NCBI GenBank assembly: GCA_007123465.1
Contig: SKLB01000049.1
Coordinates: forward strand, 1 to 10,424
Direction of reading: 5' to 3'
DNA length: 10,424 bases
From: Spirochaetales bacterium
GTDB lineage: Bacteria > Spirochaetota > Spirochaetia > DSM-27196 > PWMO01
Shown here one piece after another: positions 6,053 through 10,424 of the stretch. The translations under genes were made by a program, and so were the position numbers. Under the pieces are notes generated by a model. That model ran no database searches. It was not told the origin of the DNA and worked only from the letters and a program-made list of their open reading frames with translations. The first letter of the stretch is position 1. Each line of letters starts with the position of its first letter.

Positions 6053-6397
6053 TCACCGAGGGGGCCGCGCCCGGCGCGGCGTTCTGCACGGCCGCAGATA
6101 GCTACGAACCGGCTCACCGCTGCGCTGCGAGGACAATCTGCGGATAACCGCGTCGAGCGACGCCCGATAGTGACCATCGCTGATGCGAACACGCCGCTGC
6201 AACGTCAGCTCTTCGCGCACGCGATCACGCTTGGCCGGCGCAAGGCGTCCAAGCAGCAGCTCGCGCTCCACGCTCGAGAACCGCAGCATGGCCATCGCCA
6301 GATCACGGTCGGTGCACGCCATCAGCGTATTCTGCAGCAGCAGCGGCGGCAGGGTGTGAAGCAGAGTCAGCAATTGAGCGTCGGGGGTTGTTGGCAT
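6053..6397 (-). CDS. Small stand-alone FliG C-terminal-domain-like protein
   Basis: A 114-aa protein that aligns by eye, without gaps, to the C-terminal domain of the flagellar motor switch protein FliG over residues 9-91. The helical stretch LLLQNTLMACTDRDLAMAM (19-37) matches FliG SIQ-VLREVD-DLALAL, and KRDRVREELTLQRRVRIS (56-73) plus AVIRRL (83-88) match the end of the domain. Of the E. coli FliG residues contacting the stator, D288/D289 correspond to Glu62-Glu63 and R297 to Arg71, while K264 and R281 appear replaced by Leu38 and Ala55. The N-terminal and middle FliG domains are absent. A basic 23-residue tail follows. The frame is open to a GTG at 6487, but that start would sit against the upstream terminator, so I chose ATG 6397; no Shine-Dalgarno precedes it. 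The gene lies between a terminator and a palindrome, apart from any flagellar gene. A decayed paralogue or an unrelated helical protein is possible. Confidence 0.6.
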   Translation of the reverse strand: MPTTPDAQLLTLLHTLPPLLLQNTLMACTDRDLAMAMLRFSSVERELLLGRLAPAKRDRVREELTLQRRVRISDGHYRASLDAVIRRLSSQRSGEPVRSYLRPCRTPRRARPPR

Positions 6398-6405
6398 CTC
6401 TGGTA

Positions 6406-6435
6406 AGCCTACCAGCAATGCCGCGTGCTCATCAA
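6406..6435 (-). promoter_or_regulatory. Weak promoter candidate for the FliG-C-like gene
   Basis: The minus strand has TTGATG (6430-6435), an 18-bp spacer and TAGGCT (6406-6411), which ends 8 bases before the ATG at 6397. The hexamers match consensus at only four and three positions. I list it because the gene sits behind a terminator and so needs its own promoter, and because it has no ribosome site. Confidence 0.2.
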
Positions 6436-6491
6436 GCTTGGATCGGCTGCAGACGCCGAAGCACGCGCCAAACCACGCGTGCAACACACAG

Positions 6492-6535
6492 AAAAAACCC
6501 CGGCCCAGACACGCTGTGGCTGTCTGGAGCCGGGG
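6492..6535 (-). terminator. Intrinsic terminator of the tandem OMP genes
   Basis: On the minus strand, CCCCGGC then (after one bulged T) CCAGACA pair with TGTCTGG and GCCGGGG across a 9-base loop, giving a 14-bp GC-rich stem with one bulge. A run of six T follows. This is the strongest terminator in the window. It lies 76 bp beyond the stop codon at 6612 and insulates the FliG-C-like gene from the OMP genes. The plus strand has no T-run after the stem. Confidence 0.9.
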
Positions 6536-6611
6536 GCGTTTGCTGGTCTGGTTTCTGCCAGGCGGCGAGCGCGAGCAACCACCGCGCGGCGGGAACCAAT
6601 GCGAGCAATGC

Positions 6612-7094
6612 CTAGAAGGCTACCGTAGCGTTCAGGCCAACGGCGACGATACCGTCTTCCAGGTTGGCGTTGATATCCGGCACGTAGTAGTCAACACCGA
6701 GTCCCAGTGCGGTAGTCAGCGTGTCGTTGAACTCACGGCGAATAGGATAGGAAAACACCCCGAATCCCGCCGCAGTGTTGCCGCCACTGCCGCCGGTAGA
6801 CACGCGCAGACCGACTTCATCCAACAGGTAGTACGACAGCCTCACCAGGCTCATGTTGGGTATATTGACACCTCCGCCACTGATGAACACCATCGCCGCT
6901 TCAAACTGTTCGCCCAGACCAAAAGAGATAGCCATCGACTGGGCGGCCGCGATGTTTTCGGTCCCGAGGTTGTATCCCATGACCGTACCGATCTCGATGC
7001 CGAAGATATCGGTCACGGCCTCCTGCGCAAAGAGTGAGGGTGCTGCCAGCAACAACAGCGCCACAACCAGTATCGTAGTAATTGTTTTCTTCAT
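6612..7094 (-). CDS. Small outer-membrane-type protein, paralogue A
   Basis: A 160-aa exported protein of no family I can name. The N-terminus is a textbook signal peptide (MKKT, hydrophobic core to residue 20, cleavage likely after LFAQ at 23). The mature part alternates polar and hydrophobic residues, is rich in Gly, and ends in NATVAF; a terminal Phe is the usual outer-membrane beta-barrel signature. It is paralogous to the gene just upstream: FGIEIGTVMGYNL here against FGVELGSLVGYNL there, with matching barrel strands and a similar GVDYYVPD / KVDYFIND stretch. The frame is open to 7205, but that would overlap the upstream gene; ATG 7094 has AAGGA seven bases before it and starts the signal peptide. 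It lies 31 bp after paralogue B, and a strong terminator follows. Confidence 0.8.
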   Translation of the reverse strand: MKKTITTILVVALLLLAAPSLFAQEAVTDIFGIEIGTVMGYNLGTENIAAAQSMAISFGLGEQFEAAMVFISGGGVNIPNMSLVRLSYYLLDEVGLRVSTGGSGGNTAAGFGVFSYPIRREFNDTLTTALGLGVDYYVPDINANLEDGIVAVGLNATVAF

Positions 7095-7125
7095 GGTTTG
7101 TTCCTTCCGATGTGTGGTTTCTTGA

Positions 7126-7641
7126 TCACAGTCCAATCGAGCCTGCCAGTCCGATTGCCAACGTACCGGCCGCGGGGCCATCTTCATCGTTGATGAAGTA
7201 GTCAACCTTGACCTTCAACGCTGAAGAAAAGCCGTCATCCGGCTGGCTGCTGACAATCAGATACTGCCCACCGATCGCGCCGCCGTAGGCCGCGCCGCCA
7301 CCGGCGGCATTGCCGGCCAGCAACGAAAACGCCAGCTGATCGGTAAAGAAATAGTCAAACTTGATACCGGCAAAGCGCCGCTCGGGCACGGGCAATGCAG
7401 CATTGAACACAACCGCGCCAAAGCCAACCTGCATGTTGTCCATAACGGCAAGACTGAGTCCGAAGCTACGGCCAACCACGGCCTCCTCATCTTCCAGGTT
7501 ATAGCCCACGAGAGAACCCAGTTCCACGCCAAACAGGCGGAACTCGGCGTCGGTTCCCTCGAGCCCCTGTGCAACGGCTGCTGCCGGTAGCAGCAGAGCG
7601 GCAATACACAGGATCGAAAGGATGATTCCTCTTTTCGTCAT
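7126..7641 (-). CDS. Small outer-membrane-type protein, paralogue B
   Basis: A 171-aa exported protein, first gene of the tandem pair. MTKRGIILSILCIAALLLP then AAAVAQ is a clear signal peptide, cleaved near residue 25. The mature sequence is Gly-rich with amphipathic strands (FRLFGVELGSLVGYNL, FAGIKFDYFFTDQLAFSLL, SSALKVKVDYFIND) and ends in GSIGL, so the usual terminal Phe is replaced by Leu. The frame extends to 7707, but ATG 7641 has GGAGG six bases upstream and begins the signal peptide. Function is unknown; the size fits an eight-stranded barrel of the OmpX/OmpA type, or a periplasmic lipid-binding fold. Transcription probably begins in the 152-bp gap shared with the divergent plus-strand cassette. 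Confidence 0.8.
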   Translation of the reverse strand: MTKRGIILSILCIAALLLPAAAVAQGLEGTDAEFRLFGVELGSLVGYNLEDEEAVVGRSFGLSLAVMDNMQVGFGAVVFNAALPVPERRFAGIKFDYFFTDQLAFSLLAGNAAGGGAAYGGAIGGQYLIVSSQPDDGFSSALKVKVDYFINDEDGPAAGTLAIGLAGSIGL

Positions 7642-7793
7642 ATTCTCCCTCCACTTCTCAAGATAGAATTGCATCGCGCCGCGCGCGTTGCCTCTAACAT
7701 TACACACCGTTTATGCAAAATCAAGAGTGAAACACTCAAAAAATGCATAGACGGTAGTGACGTCGCCAGTCGAATGCGTTACAGTATTGCATT
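7642..7793. promoter_or_regulatory. Divergent intergenic regulatory region
   Basis: This 152-bp gap separates the minus-strand OMP pair from the plus-strand secreted-protein cassette, so promoters for both should lie here. It is much more AT-rich than its surroundings between about 7695 and 7745. On the minus strand TTGAGT (7734-7739), an 18-bp spacer and CATAAA (7710-7715) are a fair promoter match; TTGATT at 7719-7724 with TAATGT at 7697-7702 is an alternative. A short palindrome, GAGTG AAA CACTC (7725-7737), overlaps both -35 candidates and could be an operator. On the plus strand GTGACG (7757-7762), a 17-bp spacer and TACAGT (7780-7785) end 8 bases before the ATG at 7794. Confidence 0.45.
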
Positions 7794-8267
7794 ATGAGCC
7801 ATAGGATCAGAATATTGTGGTTAACTTTGATCACGCTCGCGGTTGCCCCGCTCTTCGGGCAGTCTGCCGCACAGGTGGACGCCATCCTGGCAGCCGACCC
7901 GCTCAGCCTCGGTGATGCAGCCTACCTGGCGGTCATGTCGTCGGGAAGGATACCACCCGAGGCAAGCGCTGAACAGGCAATCGCGCTGCTGGAAATGCTG
8001 GCTGTCCGGGCCGAGCACAGAGACCGGTTTTCGGACCGCGAACTCGATTCTGAGGCAACCCTCGGTGAATTCTCCTACATGCTGATGCTGGCACACGACA
8101 TCAGCGGCGGCTTCTGGTACCGCAGAATTCCGGGGCCGCGCTACGGTCTGCGCGAGATGCGTTATCGCCGCCTGGTCCAAGGTCAGTCGTGGGCACTGCA
8201 GCCACTGGATGGTGAGCGCGCCATGCGCATCATCGGGCGCGTGATGGCACTGCGGGAGGGGCAATGA
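7794..8267 (+). CDS. Secreted protein of unknown function
   Basis: A 157-aa protein I cannot assign to a named family. It opens with a signal peptide (MSHRIRI, hydrophobic core to about residue 20, likely cleavage after LFGQSA). The mature part is mostly helical, with ADPLSLGDAAYLAVMSSG (34-51), a repeated Ala/Leu-rich helix (58-72) and a conserved-looking block GGFWYRRIPGPRYGLREMRYRR (about 104-125). I recall similar Gly-Gly, Tyr-Arg, Pro-Gly-Pro-Arg-Tyr blocks in spirochaete envelope proteins, but cannot confirm that here. ATG 7794 has no ribosome site; a -10-like TACAGT ends 8 bases upstream. An in-frame TTG at 7815 with AGGA before it is an alternative start but would cost the charged end of the signal peptide. 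Its stop overlaps the start of the barrel gene (ATGA), so the two are probably translated together. Confidence 0.75.
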   Translation: MSHRIRILWLTLITLAVAPLFGQSAAQVDAILAADPLSLGDAAYLAVMSSGRIPPEASAEQAIALLEMLAVRAEHRDRFSDRELDSEATLGEFSYMLMLAHDISGGFWYRRIPGPRYGLREMRYRRLVQGQSWALQPLDGERAMRIIGRVMALREGQ

Positions 8268-9472
8268 TGAAGATTTCAGTCCGGCTGCTGTTCACCGCGC
8301 TGTTAACAGCAGCGATGCTGCTGGTGGCCTTCGGCGCGCACGCGCTTGACGCCGGCGGACGTCTCCGCGCTCAGGGAGACTTTGAGCAGGACCAGGACCC
8401 GCGCGGCCAGTTTACCCTCAACGCGTGGGCCAAGCTCTTTCCCGAACTCGAGGGCGACGCAACCGCAGAGTTGCTTATCGAGGGAACCATCCTCTACGTG
8501 GTAGATGATTTTGCCGCCGCAGATCTTGAGTATTTTACCGCGCGCGCCACCCTGCCCGGCCGGCTGGGTGACCAGTCAGTCCTCGGTCTCAGGGGTGGCC
8601 GCTACCAGTTGACCGACAGCGGCGGTCTGGTGGTGGATCATCGGGCAGACGGTGTGAGCCTCTCGCTCGATTATCCACGGATCGGTCTGCGTCTAGCCGG
8701 CGGCTACACCGGGCTGCTGCTGAAGCAGAACGCCTCTATCCGCATGTCCGCCGAGGATCTTACCGATCTGCTCGACGAGCAGACTACAACAGCCTCGCCA
8801 CGCTTGATCGCGCTGTTCGAGCTCAGCTTTCCCGAGGTCGTGTTGCGTCAGAACGTACTGCTCGGTGGAGTGGCGCAGTTCGACCGTCAGTCCGGCGATG
8901 AGGATCTGATCGACACGCAGTACGCCTACCTGGGCCTGAACGGCAGACTGTTTCCCGGCTTCTACTACGACACAGTAGCCCTGGCGGGCGGCGTTCAGTA
9001 CACCGATGACGCACTGGACATCGACACTTCGGGAATAATGCTGGCCGCATCGCAGCGCTTCCTGATCTTCATGGACGCGCTTGCCAGCTCGGTGATTTCG
9101 ATGCGTGCGCTCTATGCCTCGGCGGACGATGACGAGTTCAAGGCGTTCATGCCGATTACGCAGCCGGACCTGGTCACCCTCAGCCCGATTGTGGCTTCGG
9201 ACCTGCTGTTTGGCTCGCTGGAGTATTCTTTGCGGCCGTTTGGCGGCGCAGATTCTCACGTGCTGCAGAACATCGGGCTTACTGGCTACGGTGCGGCGGT
9301 CTTTGACGCCGACCCCACCGGGGATGATGCCTACCGTGGCACCGAGGCCGGTGGCAGAATCAGTTTGCGGCCATTCTCGGATATCGGAGGCTCGATTCAG
9401 GTCGGCGCTTTTGTGCCCGATGAAGGTGACACCACGGTGTACGGCCGCATCGAGTTCAGTACGAGCTTTTAG
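8264..9472 (+). CDS. Outer-membrane beta-barrel protein
   Basis: A 402-aa exported protein, probably an integral outer-membrane barrel. A signal peptide with an AHA cleavage site (residues 25-27) is followed by alternating amphipathic strands with acidic and Gly-rich turns (GRLRAQGDFEQDQDPRG, LEYFTARATLPGRLG, YYDTVALAGGVQYTDD) and the protein ends in YGRIEFSTSF, with the terminal Phe expected for recognition by the barrel-assembly machinery. I recognise no named family; a porin or a structural barrel are both possible. GGAGG at 8255-8259 lies four bases before the ATG at 8264 and seven before a second ATG at 8267, so the second may be the one used. The start overlaps the previous stop, and the stop (9470-9472) overlaps the ribosome site of the next gene, so the three genes look like one tightly packed operon. 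Confidence 0.8.
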   Translation: MMKISVRLLFTALLTAAMLLVAFGAHALDAGGRLRAQGDFEQDQDPRGQFTLNAWAKLFPELEGDATAELLIEGTILYVVDDFAAADLEYFTARATLPGRLGDQSVLGLRGGRYQLTDSGGLVVDHRADGVSLSLDYPRIGLRLAGGYTGLLLKQNASIRMSAEDLTDLLDEQTTTASPRLIALFELSFPEVVLRQNVLLGGVAQFDRQSGDEDLIDTQYAYLGLNGRLFPGFYYDTVALAGGVQYTDDALDIDTSGIMLAASQRFLIFMDALASSVISMRALYASADDDEFKAFMPITQPDLVTLSPIVASDLLFGSLEYSLRPFGGADSHVLQNIGLTGYGAAVFDADPTGDDAYRGTEAGGRISLRPFSDIGGSIQVGAFVPDEGDTTVYGRIEFSTSF

Positions 9473-9481
9473 GAGAGAGCG

Positions 9482-10183
9482 ATGACCAACCGAAATCGAA
9501 TCAGCGCAGGTGGCTTTGCCGCGGTGTTGTTGTTGCTGTTGCTTCTGCTGCTGCCAGTGCCGGCACACGCACAGACCTTTCGCGCAGTGCTGCAATCAAC
9601 CCAGGGCAGAGTAGAGGTTCGGCTGCCGGGACAGCAATGGCAGTCTGCAACCGAGGGCATGGAAGTACCGGTCAACGGTGAGATCTCAACCAGCTTCGGC
9701 GCGGAGGCTGTGCTGGCTTTGGGGGACGCTGCGATAATCCGGGTGCGGCCGCTGACCCGCATGCGCATCGAAGAATTGATCGAGCGCGATGATTCTATCG
9801 AAAGCGACATGTTTCTGCAGGTGGGCCGCGTGCGCGGCGAGGTACGCGGAACCGCGGGCCTGCAATCGGAGTTCCGGTTGCGCAGCACGCAGGCAACTGC
9901 TGCGGTGCGCGGAACCGACTTCGACTTTGACGGCACCAACCTGCGGGTCCTGACCGGACTGGTGCGGGTTGCAAACCTCTACGGCCGGCGCGTCTCGGTA
10001 GCCGGAAACGAGGAGACCACCGTTGAACCAACCGCCCCGCCGTCCAACCCGGTCAGCGAACGCGCCCGCCGCTCGCTGATCACCTCGACAACCGAGGGCT
10101 CCGGCGCGGAGAGTGACAGCAGTACCGCGATAACGGCAACCACAGTAGAACGCCGGCCGTTGACAATCAATGTAACGTTCTGA
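9482..10183 (+). CDS. FecR-domain exported protein
   Basis: A 233-aa protein with a cleavable signal peptide (nine consecutive Leu at 16-24, cleavage after AHA at 28-30) and one FecR domain over about residues 33-170. Domain landmarks are GRVEVRLPGQQWQSATEGM (42-60), LALGDAAIIRVRPLTRMRI (78-96), VGRVRGEV (114-121) and AAVRGTDFDF (140-149), the last being the hallmark of the domain. There is no cytoplasmic anti-sigma domain or transmembrane segment after the signal, so this is not a classic FecR sigma regulator; it is an exported FecR-like protein of the kind that spirochaetes have in number. A Ser/Thr-rich tail (about 185-225) ends in TINVTF. AGGAG at 9471-9475 lies six bases before the ATG. 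Role in the cassette is unknown; binding to peptidoglycan or to the barrel is a guess. Confidence 0.85.
   Translation: MTNRNRISAGGFAAVLLLLLLLLLPVPAHAQTFRAVLQSTQGRVEVRLPGQQWQSATEGMEVPVNGEISTSFGAEAVLALGDAAIIRVRPLTRMRIEELIERDDSIESDMFLQVGRVRGEVRGTAGLQSEFRLRSTQATAAVRGTDFDFDGTNLRVLTGLVRVANLYGRRVSVAGNEETTVEPTAPPSNPVSERARRSLITSTTEGSGAESDSSTAITATTVERRPLTINVTF
9527..9553 (+). repeat. Leu-codon microsatellite in the FecR-protein signal peptide
   Basis: Nine consecutive leucine codons (TTG and CTG, one CTT) form an imperfect trinucleotide repeat in the signal-peptide core. Slippage would add or remove whole Leu residues without shifting frame, changing signal hydrophobicity only. Confidence 0.7.
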
Positions 10184-10231
10184 GGACACGCTCACGGTGA
10201 TGAGGGTAGCGAAGCAAGAGGGAGTGACGAC

Positions 10232-10424
10232 ATGCTATTTCTGAGTAAAATTGGCAGAAAAACCGCAGATTCAAATACGGCCGCCGGCGTGCTCCTTGGA
10301 GTCCTGGTCATAGCCCTTCTGCTGGCCGGCTGCGCCTGGAATCTGAACGACAGTGACCAGCTCGGAAGTCTGACAATCAGTTTTGGCGAAGGCGACGGCA
10401 TCGGAGCGCTCAACCTCGCAGACA
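10232..10424 (+). CDS. Lipoprotein, N-terminal 64 residues (cut by window end)
   Basis: The frame is open to the window end. The product begins MLFLSKIGRKTADSNTAAG, continues with a hydrophobic stretch (20-32) and has a lipobox LAGC whose Cys34 would be lipid-modified and become the mature N-terminus. After it comes AWNLNDSDQLGSLTISFGEG, a polar linker leading to a beta-strand, seen often in spirochaete envelope lipoproteins; the family is not recognisable from 64 residues. The ATG at 10232 has GAGGGAG (10218-10224) upstream, seven bases away. The 48-bp gap after the FecR gene has no terminator, so it is probably the fourth gene of the cassette. The long N-region before the hydrophobic core is unusual but acceptable for a type-II signal. 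Confidence 0.8.
   Translation, partial: MLFLSKIGRKTADSNTAAGVLLGVLVIALLLAGCAWNLNDSDQLGSLTISFGEGDGIGALNLAD

Noticed and set aside
6035..6062. CCCTCGG...CCGAGGG hairpin spanning the FliG-C-like stop codon as a terminator
   Set aside because: No T-run follows on the minus strand and the stem overlaps coding sequence; it is likely a by-product of GC-rich composition.
5820..6147. Small open frames on both strands reading through the 51-bp palindrome
   Set aside because: Their composition is Ala/Arg/Gly-rich noise and they contain the palindrome as mirrored residues; no ribosome site or family match supports them.
6450..6475. A flagellar sigma-28 promoter for the FliG-C-like gene (GCCGATCC on the minus strand)
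   Set aside because: The GCCGAT half resembles the sigma-28 -10, but no TAAA-type -35 lies 11 bases upstream, and the distance to the ATG is not diagnostic.
6053..6487. A longer FliG-C-like protein starting at the GTG at 6487
   Set aside because: That start would sit directly against the T-run of the upstream terminator with no ribosome site, and the extra 30 residues do not resemble FliG.
8693..9595. A 300-aa open frame on the minus strand, opposite the barrel gene
   Set aside because: The translation is Gln/His/Arg-rich with no domain, no ribosome site, and it runs across two well-supported plus-strand genes.

Overview
The window looks like chromosomal DNA from a GC-rich, Gram-negative-type (diderm) bacterium. 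A free-living spirochaete is the best guess. The clues are several secreted beta-barrel proteins ending in Phe, a FecR-domain protein beside a lipoprotein with an LAGC lipobox, a small FliG C-terminal-like protein, and a secreted protein with a Trp-Tyr/Pro-Gly-Pro-Arg-Tyr motif that I associate with spirochaetes. The phylum call is an inference; no rRNA or other marker gene is present.

Left block (1-5799, all minus strand, read from right to left): gpmI (cofactor-independent phosphoglycerate mutase), a type-II NADH dehydrogenase-like flavoprotein, a MenA-like UbiA-family prenyltransferase that overlaps it by ATGA, a membrane-anchored YceI-family protein, a two-CBS-domain protein and the 5' part of cfa (cyclopropane fatty acid synthase, running off the window at base 1). 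The flavoprotein, prenyltransferase and YceI protein form a plausible quinone module: one enzyme that could reduce quinone with NADH, one that could attach its isoprenoid tail, and one from a family that binds polyisoprenoids.

Centre (5800-6611): an intergenic region of about 250 bp holds a GC-rich inverted repeat and a perfect 51-bp palindrome (two 25-base arms around one base), the most unusual DNA structure in the window. Next come a small minus-strand gene encoding a stand-alone FliG C-terminal-like domain, and a strong intrinsic terminator for the genes upstream of it.

Right block: two tandem paralogous small outer-membrane-type proteins on the minus strand (6612-7641) diverge, across a 152-bp regulatory gap, from a plus-strand cassette (7794 to window end). 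That cassette encodes an unknown secreted protein, a 402-aa beta-barrel protein, a FecR-domain protein and a lipoprotein cut by the window end. All four products carry export signals, and the first three genes are overlapping or nearly so, which suggests one cell-envelope operon.

Most genes have a clear Shine-Dalgarno sequence. Four starts (6397, 4105, 1981, 7794) have none, and instead have a -10-like hexamer 7-9 bases upstream, as expected for leaderless transcripts. I see no tRNA, rRNA, CRISPR array, transposase or phage gene.
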